Shown: positions 6,185-14,202, counted from the first letter of the stretch. The stretch is 39,736 nt of DNA from Oscillospiraceae bacterium (GCA_017410075.1 JAFQRK010000007.1:1-39736), one strand, 5' to 3'. Numbers and translations are program-made. The notes: generated by a model from the letters alone, not told the origin.

Positions 6185-8416
6185 ATTCGTTTCCTCCTTG
6201 TGTGTTGTTTCCCGGTGGGGGCGGAAGCGGCGGAGCCGCAGCGCATTGCTGACCACAAATACAGAGCTCATACTCATTGCCGCAGCGCCGATCATCGGAT
6301 TCAGCAGTCCCAAAAATGCCACCGGAATTCCCAGACAGTTATAGAAAAATGCCCAAAACAGATTCTGCCGGATAATGCGGATGGTTGCCTTGCTGAGCCT
6401 GATCGCATTTGCTACGCTTTCCAGCGAGCCGCTCATCAGCACCACATCTGCCGATTCCATGGCAATATCCGTGCCGGCACCGATGGCCATACCAACATCT
6501 GCCGTCACCAGTGCAGGCGCATCATTGATGCCGTCACCCACCATCAGCACCCGGCTTCCTTTCGCCCGCAGATCCTGCACCGCCTGCGCCTTCTGGGTGG
6601 GCAGCACATCCGCAAGCACCTCGCAGATGCCTGCCTTTTGCGCGATGGCGTTGGCCGTTTTTTCATTGTCGCCGGTGAGCATAACAACGCGCAGCTTCTG
6701 CTGCTGCAGTGCCGCCACCGCTTGGGCAGAATCCGCTTTCAGCACATCCGCTGCAGCGATCACGCCCAGGAATTTTCCGTTTTCTTCTGCAAAATACAGC
6801 GGTGTTTTCCCCTGATCCGCAAGGGCAGTATCGTCCGGCACGGCGATCCCCTTTTCCTCCATCAGCCGGCGATTGCCGCCAAAGCAGCGGATGCCGTCGA
6901 TGATGCCGGAAACGCCAAAGCCGGGTAAGGTTTCAAATTCTGCAACCGCCGGAATATCCATTCCCTTTGCCCGCTCCAAAATCGCCCTGGCAAAAGGATG
7001 CTCAGACGGTTTTTCCAATGCGGCAGCGATTTTCAGCAGCTGCGCTTCCGTCACAGCAGGCAGCACATCCGTTACCGCAGGCTTTCCTGCAGTCAAAGTG
7101 CCGGTCTTGTCCAGCACCACCGTATCTACGCTGTGCAAATGCTCCAGCGCCGCGCCGTTTTTAAACAGAACGCCCATAGCCGCGCCCTTGCCGGTGCCCA
7201 CCATGATGGCCACCGGGGTCGCCAGGCCCAATGCGCAGGGGCAGGAAATGACCAGCACGGAAATTGCGGTGGTCAAGGAGAATTCCAGTCCCTTTCCCAG
7301 CGCCAGCCACAGAATGAATGCCGCCAGCGCAATGGCCATCACCACCGGCACGAAAATGCCGGCAATTTTATCCGCCAATCGGGCAATGGGGGCCTTAGAG
7401 CCGCCGGCCTCCTCCACCATACGGATGACCTGCTGCAGAGTGGTATCCTCCCCCACCTTGTCAGCCCGGAAGGTGAAATAGCCCGCCGTATTGACTGTAG
7501 CTGCCGCCACCCGTGAGCCTTCCCACACCTCCACCGGTACGCTTTCGCCGGTAAGGGCGCTCTGATCCACGCTGCCGCGGCCTTCCGTCACAGTTCCGTC
7601 CACGGGAATCCGGCTTCCGGCACGCACGATCACAAGATCACCCACGCGGACCTGATCCGCAGGAATGATCTGTTCGACACCGTCACGCAATACTTCCGCG
7701 GTGTCCGGGCGCAGATCCATCAGCGCCCGGATGGCATCGCCGGTCTTACCTTTGGCTTTTGCTTCCAGGAATTTTCCCAGCGTGATCAGGGTAAGGATCA
7801 TCGCTGCCGATTCAAAATACAGATTTTCGCTGTAAAATTCTACGATGTCCCACTGCCCGTGACCCATGGCAAAGGCCATCCGAAACAGTGCTGCCACGCC
7901 GTAGATCAGCGCCGCACCGGAGCCCACCGCGATCAGCGAATCCATATTGGGACTGCGGTGCCACAGCGCCTTAAGTCCCCGGGTATAATAGATCCGATTC
8001 AGGAATACTGCCGGCAGTGTCAGGAAAAACTGTAGCAGCGCCGCCACGACGGCATTTTCCCTGCCGTGGACAAAATGAGGCATAGGCAGCCGCGCCATAT
8101 GACCCATAGTAAAATACATCAGGATCACAAGAAATGCCGCAGACCAGATGATCCGCATTTTCATTTCCTTCAAAGCATCCTCTGCCGGTGCCCTTTCCTG
8201 CTGTTTCTGCCCGGCAACCGCTGCCCCATAGCCGGCATCGGACACGGCTTTTATAATAGCATCCTTAACAGCTTCGCTGCGAATTTCCGCCGTCATCGTG
8301 CCGCCAAGCAGATTCACTTCGCAGCTGTGCACGCCGTCAACGGCCTTTGTCACCTTTTCCACCCGGGCGGAGCAAGCCGCGCAGGTCATACCGCTGATAT
8401 TGAATTTCAGCTTCAT
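5984..8416 (-). CDS. copA: Copper-exporting P1B-type ATPase with fused C-terminal CopZ-like domain
   Basis: This membrane pump (810 residues) exports monovalent copper at the cost of ATP. Domain order: an N-terminal heavy-metal-associated domain with GMTCAAC (C12, C15); transmembrane helices from about residue 90; actuator TGES near 290; the transport motif CPC (C392-P-C394) in a helix; phosphorylated aspartate D436 in DKTGT; MVGDGINDAPAL in the P domain; two last helices; then, instead of ending, a second heavy-metal domain from residue 745 with GMMCTHC (C756, C759). The CPC motif and the metal-binding loops fit copper/silver rather than zinc. The DNA coding residues just before 745 contains a perfect ribosome binding site and an ATG (see the internal CDS), so the fusion looks like a lost copA stop codon. 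The start site GAGGGGA is modest. It is first in a unit with truA. Confidence 0.94.
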   Translation of the reverse strand: MKLKFNISGMTCAACSARVEKVTKAVDGVHSCEVNLLGGTMTAEIRSEAVKDAIIKAVSDAGYGAAVAGQKQQERAPAEDALKEMKMRIIWSAAFLVILMYFTMGHMARLPMPHFVHGRENAVVAALLQFFLTLPAVFLNRIYYTRGLKALWHRSPNMDSLIAVGSGAALIYGVAALFRMAFAMGHGQWDIVEFYSENLYFESAAMILTLITLGKFLEAKAKGKTGDAIRALMDLRPDTAEVLRDGVEQIIPADQVRVGDLVIVRAGSRIPVDGTVTEGRGSVDQSALTGESVPVEVWEGSRVAAATVNTAGYFTFRADKVGEDTTLQQVIRMVEEAGGSKAPIARLADKIAGIFVPVVMAIALAAFILWLALGKGLEFSLTTAISVLVISCPCALGLATPVAIMVGTGKGAAMGVLFKNGAALEHLHSVDTVVLDKTGTLTAGKPAVTDVLPAVTEAQLLKIAAALEKPSEHPFARAILERAKGMDIPAVAEFETLPGFGVSGIIDGIRCFGGNRRLMEEKGIAVPDDTALADQGKTPLYFAEENGKFLGVIAAADVLKADSAQAVAALQQQKLRVVMLTGDNEKTANAIAQKAGICEVLADVLPTQKAQAVQDLRAKGSRVLMVGDGINDAPALVTADVGMAIGAGTDIAMESADVVLMSGSLESVANAIRLSKATIRIIRQNLFWAFFYNCLGIPVAFLGLLNPMIGAAAMSMSSVFVVSNALRLRRFRPHRETTHKEETNMTAVIKVEGMMCTHCKAMVEKVCKAVPGTLDAVVDLQAKTVTVTGEASVDALKKAIVDAGYEVIGE

Positions 8417-8443
8417 AGGCTTTGCTCCCCTCTCGTGGTATTC

Positions 8444-8472
8444 TTGACAATAACCTGTCTATATGCTAATAT
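8444..8472 (+). promoter_or_regulatory. degV promoter
   Basis: A perfect TTGACA, a 17-nt spacer ending in TGC (extended -10) and TATAAT-like TAATAT lie about 80 nt before the degV start. Its -10 overlaps the candidate copA -10 on the other strand. Confidence 0.75.
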
Positions 8473-8498
8473 TTTAACATATGATTTCAATTTTTCAA
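8471..8498 (-). promoter_or_regulatory. Possible copA promoter
   Basis: On the minus strand TTGAAA, 16 nt and TAAAAT point towards copA. I did not find a clear CsoR or CopY operator next to it. Confidence 0.4.
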
Positions 8499-8551
8499 GC
8501 ATACACTATAGATATTATACCGCATTTGCGGATACTGTAAGGAGAAATTTT

Positions 8552-9394
8552 ATGAATATCAAAATTTTGTCTGACAGCACCTGCGATCTGTCTCCCGAAC
8601 AGCTGAAAGAGCACGACATCACCCTTGCCCGACTGACTGTTGTAAAGGACGGAGAGGCTTTCGTTGACGGTCTGACCATTACGCCTGCTGATATTTTTGC
8701 CCATGTGGCTGCCGGCGGCGATCTGTGCTCCACCACCGCCAACAATATCGGCGATTACACAGAGCTGTTCGCCAAGTACAGCACTGCGTATGACGGCGTG
8801 GTCCTCATCACCATCGGCTCCGGCTTCTCCTCCTGCTATCAAAATGCCTGCCTGGCAGCAGAGGATTTCCCCAATGTCCGTGTCATTGATTCCAAGAATC
8901 TCTCCACCGGTCAGGGCCATGTTGTGCTGGAGGCCTGCCGTTTGGCAAAGACCTGCAGCGATCTGGACGAGATCGCTGAAAAGCTGAACGCCTTTGCCCC
9001 CCGGGTGGAAGCAAGCTTCCTGCTGGATCAGCTGAAATATATGGTCAAGGGCGGCCGCTGCAGCAGCGCCGCTGCTTTGGGTGCAAATCTTCTAAATCTG
9101 AAGCCCTGTATCGAAGTCCGTGACGGCAAGATGAGCGTGGTAAAGAAATACCGCGGCAACTATGCCAAGTGCCTGGCTGCCTATGTCAAGGATCGCCTGG
9201 CTGACCGGGAGGACATCATCCGCGACGAGCTGTTTTTGACCTACACCCCCATCACCGATGAATGTCTGGCCGCTGTCAAGGCTGCCATTGAAGAGCACGG
9301 CCATTTCCGGACCGTATACGAAACCACCGCAGGCTGCACCGTCTCCTGCCATTGCGGTCCTGCCACTCTGGGCGTTCTGTTCGTGCGTAAGTAA
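8552..9394 (+). CDS. DegV family fatty-acid-binding protein
   Basis: DegV proteins (FakB group) bind a fatty acid and, with the kinase FakA, present it for phosphorylation and membrane lipid synthesis. The 280-residue sequence starts MNIKILSDSTCDLSPE (the family's SDSTCDL motif), has the ligand-contact TTANNIGDY and GSGFSSCYQNA stretches (SGtyqsa-like), VIDSKNLSTGQG near residue 110, and the LLDQLKYMVKGGRCSSAAALGANLL block near 160. The ATG at 8552 follows AAGGAGA by 7 nt. It is a single gene between its own promoter and terminator. Which fatty acid is bound cannot be told. Confidence 0.92.
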   Translation: MNIKILSDSTCDLSPEQLKEHDITLARLTVVKDGEAFVDGLTITPADIFAHVAAGGDLCSTTANNIGDYTELFAKYSTAYDGVVLITIGSGFSSCYQNACLAAEDFPNVRVIDSKNLSTGQGHVVLEACRLAKTCSDLDEIAEKLNAFAPRVEASFLLDQLKYMVKGGRCSSAAALGANLLNLKPCIEVRDGKMSVVKKYRGNYAKCLAAYVKDRLADREDIIRDELFLTYTPITDECLAAVKAAIEEHGHFRTVYETTAGCTVSCHCGPATLGVLFVRK

Positions 9395-9404
9395 AGCAAA
9401 CATC

Positions 9405-9436
9405 AAACGGCCTCACTTTTTGTGAGGCCGTTTTTT
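9405..9436 (+). terminator. degV terminator
   Basis: AAACGGCCTCAC / GTGAGGCCGTTTTTT forms a 12-bp stem followed by six T residues. Confidence 0.92.
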
Positions 9437-9441
9437 GCCCC

Positions 9442-9469
9442 TTGTATTTTCTTTTTGTTATGCTATACT
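9442..9469 (+). promoter_or_regulatory. Promoter of thrE-type gene
   Basis: TTGTAT, a 16-nt spacer ending in TGC, and TATACT lie about 37 nt upstream of the start codon. Confidence 0.55.
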
Positions 9470-9505
9470 TATTTTTGTCAGAAACTTCTCTTTGGAGGAT
9501 CCCAA

Positions 9506-10729
9506 ATGGAGTATTCAAAGCTTTTGGATCTGGTGTCGGATCTGGGCTATGAACTGGCGATGAACGGTGCGGAGACCTTCCGTGTGGAGGAGAGCATCTC
9601 GCTGGTGCTGAAGGCCTATGATATTGATGCCGAGGTCTTTGCCATTCCCAACTGTATGCACATCAGTATCGAGCCGGTGATCGGCCGTCCGCTGACCCGT
9701 ATGCGCCGTATCGGTGCTCACGGCAGCGATCTGGATGCTGTAGAGCGTTTTTCCAGCCTGAGCCGCCGCATCTGTGCTGAGCGGCCTGCCCCCGAAATCG
9801 CTGCCCAATGGCTGAAAGAAGCCAAGCAGCAGCACCGCACCTTCTCCACCCCCGTCGTGATGGCCGGATATTTCCTGGGTGCCTTCGGTTTTGCCCTGCT
9901 CTTTGGCGGCAATCTGGCGGATGCACTTTGCTCAGGTCTTTGCGGCCTGATGGTATACCTGGTCAACCGGTTGATCGACAGCTGGGGCGGCAATCCCTTC
10001 TTCCGTACGGTTGCCGCATCCTTTCCTATGGCGCTGCTGGCCAGCGGTCTGGAGGCATTGCACCTGGTCAGCAATATCGACTGCGTCATCATCGGCGCGC
10101 TGATGCTTTTGGTGCCGGGTCTGCTGTTTACCAATGCTATGCGCGACATTATTTTCGGCGATACCAACTCCGGTATCAACCGCATCGTGCAGGTGCTGCT
10201 GATCGCTGTAGCAACCGCCCTGGGTACTGCCGTTGCCCTGAACTGCGGCACCTGGCTGTGGGGCGCTCCGGCAGATGTGGCTGTGATCGACCACAATATT
10301 GTCATCCACTGCATCGCTGCCTTTGTTGCCTGCGTAGGCTTCGCCCTTTATTTTAACATCCACGGACCGGACATCGCGCTGTGCGGTATCGGCGGCATTC
10401 TGGCCTGGATCACCTATCTTATCCTGTGCAAGCTGGGCTTTAGCGATCTGCTGGGCTATTTCTGCGGTGCTATCGTAGCTTCTGCTTATTCCGAGGCAAT
10501 GGCCCGTATCCGCAAGCGGCCAGCCATTTCCTATCTGGTCATCGGCATTTTCCCGCTGATCCCCGGTGCCGGCGCATACTACACTATGAACTACGCCGTG
10601 CAAGGACATACCGATCTGTTTGCAGCCCAGGGTATGCACACCATCGCCATCGCAAGCATTATGGCGCTGGGAATTCTGCTGGTGTCCTCTACTGTGCGGA
10701 TCATCACCGTCCACCGCAAGAAAAATTAA
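9506..10729 (+). CDS. Threonine/serine exporter, ThrE type (fused YjjP-YjjB halves)
   Basis: This 407-residue inner-membrane protein matches the ThrE family, which exports threonine and serine in Corynebacterium, or succinate when the halves are separate (YjjP/YjjB). The N-terminal soluble segment LGYELAMNGAETFRVEESI followed by PNCMHISIEP and TRMRRI is the DUF1212/YjjP signature; the ALMLLVPGLLFTNAMRDIIFGDTNSGINR block near residue 210 ends that half. The C-terminal half (GFALYFNIHG..., IFPLIPGAGAYYTM near residue 350) is the DUF3815/YjjB signature. About ten hydrophobic helices are visible. The ATG has TTTGGAGG 7 nt upstream. The real substrate is not deducible. Confidence 0.9.
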   Translation: MEYSKLLDLVSDLGYELAMNGAETFRVEESISLVLKAYDIDAEVFAIPNCMHISIEPVIGRPLTRMRRIGAHGSDLDAVERFSSLSRRICAERPAPEIAAQWLKEAKQQHRTFSTPVVMAGYFLGAFGFALLFGGNLADALCSGLCGLMVYLVNRLIDSWGGNPFFRTVAASFPMALLASGLEALHLVSNIDCVIIGALMLLVPGLLFTNAMRDIIFGDTNSGINRIVQVLLIAVATALGTAVALNCGTWLWGAPADVAVIDHNIVIHCIAAFVACVGFALYFNIHGPDIALCGIGGILAWITYLILCKLGFSDLLGYFCGAIVASAYSEAMARIRKRPAISYLVIGIFPLIPGAGAYYTMNYAVQGHTDLFAAQGMHTIAIASIMALGILLVSSTVRIITVHRKKN

Positions 10730-10732
10730 AGC

Positions 10733-10763
10733 AAACCCGGAGGCCGTTGCCTCCGGGTTTTTA
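10733..10763. terminator. Bidirectional terminator between two convergent genes
   Basis: AAACCCGGAGGC / GCCTCCGGGTTTTT forms a 12-bp stem with A and T runs on either side, serving the exporter gene on the plus strand and the propeller gene on the minus strand. Confidence 0.9.
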
Positions 10764-10770
10764 TGTTTCG

Positions 10771-12282
10771 TTAGAAGAACTTGAAGGAGAATGCGTCAGC
10801 ATCGCACAGCTTCAGCTTCAGGCAAACCGCCTTGCCGTTGAGAGTAGTCAGATCACCGGCAAAGTCCACGGGGCGCTCCAGGGAGTCGCCAAAAATGCGG
10901 ACATTTGTGAAGCCTTCCAGCGCGTTGCCGTCCTCGTCCGTCAAAGTGACCTCGATGTAACCGCCGGCAGAGGTGCGGAAATTCATCTCCAGCTTGCTGC
11001 CTTCAAAGGTAAAGGGCTTTGTTACCACCTCACCACCGTTGTAATCCGCGTGTGCGCAGGCAAAGCCGTCGACACGCATGGTGTAGCGGTACAGATTGGT
11101 GTGCTTGTTGAGGAAGCCCCTTTCCCGATTCCAGGTATACATCGGCATCAGCAGCGCCAATTCTTTTTCACCGAACTCGTTGACATTTTCCATCATACCC
11201 ACTGCAGGATAGCAGCAGCCGTAGAACCAGTTGTCCCGATTCTCCGGGCCGGGCGTCATCAGCGCTTCGTCAAAGCGATACCAGTCGCTCTTATTCTCGG
11301 AGTACATAAAGCCGCAGTCGGTAATTGCGGTGGCACAGCGGGACATCACATCCAGCAGCTGTCTTCTCTCCTTGTTGGCAGGCATATGCTCATGATTGGG
11401 CAGCCATGTAGGATACTCAAAATACCGGGTAGGGATACCGATCCACAAGCCGTCGCCGCGGTAATAAGGCATAATACCGGGGGTATACATCTGCACAGTA
11501 GGTGCGCCCTCCTGATAGCGGATATCCTCAGGATAGGTCCAGTTGCGGAAGTCCTTGGAGGTGGAATGCGCTACCAGACGCACCCAAACCTTCTGCTCAA
11601 TATCCGGATAGCAGTAACCCACCGTCAAGTCCCGGAAGAAGATGTGATACAGCTCATCCTGGGGATCCCAGTAAACTGTATTGTGGGTATCAAAACGGCC
11701 TTCCAGATCCAAAATCTCACCAACGGGGTCAAAATGGATGCCGTCAGGGGATTTAAAGTACAGCAGCACGCGATTACTGTCCATACCGCTTCTTCTCTTG
11801 GTTTCCGGGCCGCGGGTATCGTAAGCGATGCCCTTGTACCGCTCATCGGGCGGGCAGTTGGGGTTGGTGTCCTTAAAGGCATAGAAATTATCAAAGGTGT
11901 TGCCGGAGGTCTTGTCGATGATCACATTGTTGTTGCGGTCGCCATTGACCTCGATAATGCCCAGATTGGGCTTGACCCAATGGATGCCGTCCTCGCTTTC
12001 AGCATAGCAGAACCGCATATCCGGCTCATCCATTTCCTTGGCGTTCAGGCTCTCTTCGTGGATGCGGTGGCTTCCGCAATAGTACATTCTGTACTTTTTC
12101 GCTTCCTCGTCATAAAAGAAGGTGGGGTAAGAAATTCTATAACTCTCCCAGAAGCCTTCAAAGCTCATAACCTTTTCCCGTCTGACGGGCTTATCGCCCA
12201 CTTTGATGGTGGCAGTCGTCTTCTCTGTGTTCAGCAGCGCGTGATTGAAAAAGAACTGGCGCTTCGTTCCGATATTTCTCAT
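10771..12282 (-). CDS. Unassigned beta-propeller carbohydrate-active protein (GH32/GH43-like)
   Basis: I do not recognise a named family. The 503-residue protein has no signal peptide or membrane segment, so it should be cytoplasmic. Its first 400 residues repeat the signature of five-bladed beta-propeller glycosidases and phosphorylases: WESYRISYPTFFYDEEAKKYRMYYCG, MRFCYAESEDGIHWVKPNLG, RVLLYFKSPDGIHFDPVG, NTVYWDPQDELYHIFFRD and SKDFRNWTYPEDI. These are aromatic DGxxW/F blade motifs with acidic residues in the usual places. The last 100 residues read as a beta-sandwich (FEGSKLEMNFRTSAGGYIEVTL). This layout resembles GH32 (propeller plus sandwich), but canonical GH32 motifs such as WMNDPNG and RDP are not obvious. 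AAGGAGGG precedes the ATG. It is monocistronic with a dedicated promoter and an operator-like repeat, so it is probably sugar-regulated. Confidence 0.7.
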   Translation of the reverse strand: MRNIGTKRQFFFNHALLNTEKTTATIKVGDKPVRREKVMSFEGFWESYRISYPTFFYDEEAKKYRMYYCGSHRIHEESLNAKEMDEPDMRFCYAESEDGIHWVKPNLGIIEVNGDRNNNVIIDKTSGNTFDNFYAFKDTNPNCPPDERYKGIAYDTRGPETKRRSGMDSNRVLLYFKSPDGIHFDPVGEILDLEGRFDTHNTVYWDPQDELYHIFFRDLTVGYCYPDIEQKVWVRLVAHSTSKDFRNWTYPEDIRYQEGAPTVQMYTPGIMPYYRGDGLWIGIPTRYFEYPTWLPNHEHMPANKERRQLLDVMSRCATAITDCGFMYSENKSDWYRFDEALMTPGPENRDNWFYGCCYPAVGMMENVNEFGEKELALLMPMYTWNRERGFLNKHTNLYRYTMRVDGFACAHADYNGGEVVTKPFTFEGSKLEMNFRTSAGGYIEVTLTDEDGNALEGFTNVRIFGDSLERPVDFAGDLTTLNGKAVCLKLKLCDADAFSFKFF

Positions 12283-12308
12283 AACACCCTCCTTGAAAAA
12301 ATGAAAGG

Positions 12309-12361
12309 ATAACCATTTTCTGGCTTTTGGTTATTGTAATATATCACGCCCCGTTTTGCAA
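12309..12361 (-). promoter_or_regulatory. Promoter with operator-like inverted repeat for propeller gene
   Basis: On the minus strand TTGCAA (12361-12356), 17 nt and TACAAT (12338-12333) form a promoter. A perfect inverted repeat, ATAACCA (12309-12315) and TGGTTAT (12328-12334) with a 12-nt spacer, overlaps the -10 and the expected transcription start, a typical place for a repressor. Confidence 0.55.
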
Positions 12362-12384
12362 GTACCTATCGTGCAAAACGGGGC
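12348..12384 (-). terminator. Strong stem-loop after trmD
   Basis: GCCCCGTTTTGCA and TGCAAAACGGGGC form a perfect 13-bp stem with an 11-nt loop just after the trmD stop. On the minus strand it is not followed by a T run, so intrinsic termination is uncertain. One arm overlaps the -35 of the next gene. Confidence 0.5.
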
Positions 12385-12394
12385 AAATATTATA

Positions 12395-13141
12395 CTATTT
12401 TTCCGCATCCTCGGCTTCCATTTCCTGCAGAAGCTTTTTGTCCTGCTTGGAACTCAAGTCCAGCTTTTCATACATATCCGGTCTGCGCTCCCGGGTGCGG
12501 CGCAGTGCCTGCTTGCGGCGCCATTGGCGCACCTTTTCATGGTTGCCGGAGGTCAGGATCTGGGGGATCTCCCGACCGTGCCACACAGCAGGGCGGGTAT
12601 ACTGGGGATATTCCAAAAGTCCGTTATAGTGACTCTCATCCTCGAAGCATTCCGGATCTGCCAGCACGCCGGGCACCATACGGCACACCGCATCCGTCAC
12701 CGCCATAGCAGCGATCTCGCCGCCGGTGAGAACGAAATCTCCCAAAGAGATCTCCTCGTCCACACATTCGTCGATAAAGCGCTGATCAATACCCTCATAA
12801 TGGCCGCAGACCAGTACGATATTGTCCATCTTGCTCAACCGGATGGCATCCGCCTGCTTGAAGGTATGGCCGCAGGGGGACAGATAGACGGTATGCACCG
12901 GGCCTTCCGCCTCCTCGCAGATGGCCTCCCAGCAGCGGTACAGCGGATCTGCGGTCATAATTGCGCCACGGCCGCCGCCATAGGGATAATCGTCGGTCTG
13001 ATTCTGCTTGTTGGCAGTATAATCCCGGATCTGATGGGCTTCAATGCGGATAATGCTCCGATCCTGGGCTCTGCCCAAAATACTTTCCGACAGCACATCA
13101 CCCAGCGATTCCGGGAACAGCGTCATAATGTCAATCCTCAT
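12395..13141 (-). CDS. trmD: tRNA (guanine(37)-N1)-methyltransferase
   Basis: TrmD methylates G37 next to the anticodon using S-adenosylmethionine and guards against frameshifting. The 248-residue SPOUT protein begins MRIDIMTLFPE and shows DDYPYGGGRGAIM near residue 50, LSPCGHTFKQ near 85, LVCGHYEGIDQRF near 109, SLGDFVLTGGE near 130 (the trefoil knot) and DESHYNGLLEYPQYTRP near 170. The final residues are rich in Glu and Lys and somewhat longer than usual. It overlaps the rimM end by 11 nt. In many Firmicutes rplS follows; here a stem-loop ends the operon. Confidence 0.96.
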   Translation of the reverse strand: MRIDIMTLFPESLGDVLSESILGRAQDRSIIRIEAHQIRDYTANKQNQTDDYPYGGGRGAIMTADPLYRCWEAICEEAEGPVHTVYLSPCGHTFKQADAIRLSKMDNIVLVCGHYEGIDQRFIDECVDEEISLGDFVLTGGEIAAMAVTDAVCRMVPGVLADPECFEDESHYNGLLEYPQYTRPAVWHGREIPQILTSGNHEKVRQWRRKQALRRTRERRPDMYEKLDLSSKQDKKLLQEMEAEDAEK

Positions 13142-13622
13142 CGCTGCGCATCCCTTCGATGATCTTCACCTGCATCACATTGGCCTCCAGGTCTGTGGAG
13201 CGAATAAACTGCCTTACTGCCGGGATCATATAGGAATACTCCCCTTTGACCACATACACGCTGTTGCCGGGATAATCCAGCACATCCACGATCTTGCCCA
13301 ACACCTCACCGTCGCACAGTACCTGCACGCCGATCAGCTCATCGGCGAAGATCACCTCGTCGTCGATATCCTCCCGGTACAGCTCCAGCACCTTTTCCCG
13401 CATCGCCTGGGCAGCCTCCATAGTATCCACGCCGGACAGCTTTACCAGATTGCAGGTCTTCTGAATGCGGCAGCTTTCGATCCTATATTCCTTTCCGTCG
13501 ATCCGGCAGCGATCAAAATCGCACAGATCCTCCGGGCTGTCCAGCCAAGGCAGCACCTTGATCTCGCCCCGGACACCGTGGGTGGTAACGATCTGGCCGG
13601 CTTTGATAAACGGAAGCTTCAT
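13131..13622 (-). CDS. rimM: 16S rRNA processing / 30S maturation factor RimM
   Basis: RimM binds ribosomal protein S19 and helps mature the 30S head. The 163-residue protein has the N-terminal barrel (FIKAGQIVTTHGVRGEIKVLPW, with HGVRGE typical of the family), the LVKLSGVDTMEAAQAMR block near residue 62, and the C-terminal PRC-barrel (VLGKIVDVLDYPGNSVYVV, MIPAVRQFI). AAAGGAGA precedes the ATG. It lies between khpA and trmD in the standard order. Confidence 0.95.
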   Translation of the reverse strand: MKLPFIKAGQIVTTHGVRGEIKVLPWLDSPEDLCDFDRCRIDGKEYRIESCRIQKTCNLVKLSGVDTMEAAQAMREKVLELYREDIDDEVIFADELIGVQVLCDGEVLGKIVDVLDYPGNSVYVVKGEYSYMIPAVRQFIRSTDLEANVMQVKIIEGMRSDED

Positions 13623-13679
13623 ACTTTTCTCTCCTTTATATCACGCAAAAATTGCGTAAATCCTCTTAAAATGGGGAAA

Positions 13680-13703
13680 TGCGTGGCGTAAATCCGCCAC
13701 GCA
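13680..13703. other. Stem-loop between khpA and rimM
   Basis: TGCGTGGCG / CGCCACGCA is a perfect 9-bp stem with a 6-nt loop just downstream of khpA on the minus strand. It lacks a proper T run and may be an attenuator or a processing site inside the operon. Confidence 0.5.
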
Positions 13704-13709
13704 TATCCG

Positions 13710-13940
13710 TCAATCCACGATGTCGACAGTTACCTTCTCGCCTGTGCGCTGAGCAACCGTCTTAACGATGGTACGGATCTCCTTGGCGATCCGACCCTGG
13801 CGGCCGATTACCTTGCCCATATCGCCCTCAGCGACACGCAGCTCCAATACCTTGCCGTTCTCGCCTTCCAGCTCAGTAACGGTAACGGAATCGGGATCGT
13901 CCACCAGATTCTTTGCCATATACAGCAAAAGTTCTTTCAT
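13710..13940 (-). CDS. khpA: KH-domain RNA-binding protein KhpA (YlqC)
   Basis: KhpA is a small single-KH protein that pairs with KhpB/Jag in Gram-positives and affects cell division and RNA binding. The 76 residues contain one KH domain with the RNA-binding GxxG loop in GKVIGRQGRIAKEIRTIV (near residue 42) and end in VDIVD, as in YlqC. GAAGGAG precedes the ATG. Its place between rpsP and rimM is the usual one. Confidence 0.93.
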   Translation of the reverse strand: MKELLLYMAKNLVDDPDSVTVTELEGENGKVLELRVAEGDMGKVIGRQGRIAKEIRTIVKTVAQRTGEKVTVDIVD

Positions 13941-13962
13941 TGCGCTAACTCCTTCGGGGTTC

Positions 13963-14202
13963 TTACAGCACGCCGGCCTTCTTCAGCAGACCGCGAACGG
14001 TGTCAGTGGGCTGTGCGCCGTTCTTGATCCAGGTCTGAGCCTTTTCAGCATCAACGGTGATGTTGTCGGACTCCAGCAGAGGGTTGTAAGTGCCGATCTC
14101 CTCGATGCAACGGCCGTCGCGGGGAGAGCGGGAATCTGCAACAACGATACGGTAGAAGGGAGCCTTCTTTGCGCCCATTCTTCTCAGTCTGATCTTAACC
14201 AT
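13963..14202 (-). CDS. rpsP: 30S ribosomal protein S16
   Basis: S16 is an early-assembly protein of the small ribosomal subunit. The 79 residues begin [20 protein letters not shown] and include [19 protein letters not shown] and ALKAQ-type [20 protein letters not shown], all standard. The chosen ATG has GGAGGTG 6 nt upstream; an in-frame start five codons earlier would bury that site. Confidence 0.98.
   Translation of the reverse strand: MVKIRLRRMGAKKAPFYRIVVADSRSPRDGRCIEEIGTYNPLLESDNITVDAEKAQTWIKNGAQPTDTVRGLLKKAGVL

Noticed and set aside
5984..8416. E. coli-type programmed frameshift in copA giving a short N-terminal chaperone
   Set aside because: I saw no slippery run with a following hairpin near the first metal domain; the internal start at the 3' end explains a free chaperone better.
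10747..12312. 521-codon plus-strand open frame opposite the propeller gene
   Set aside because: Start lies in a terminator and codons mirror the minus-strand gene; the minus-strand frame has the ribosome binding site and blade motifs.
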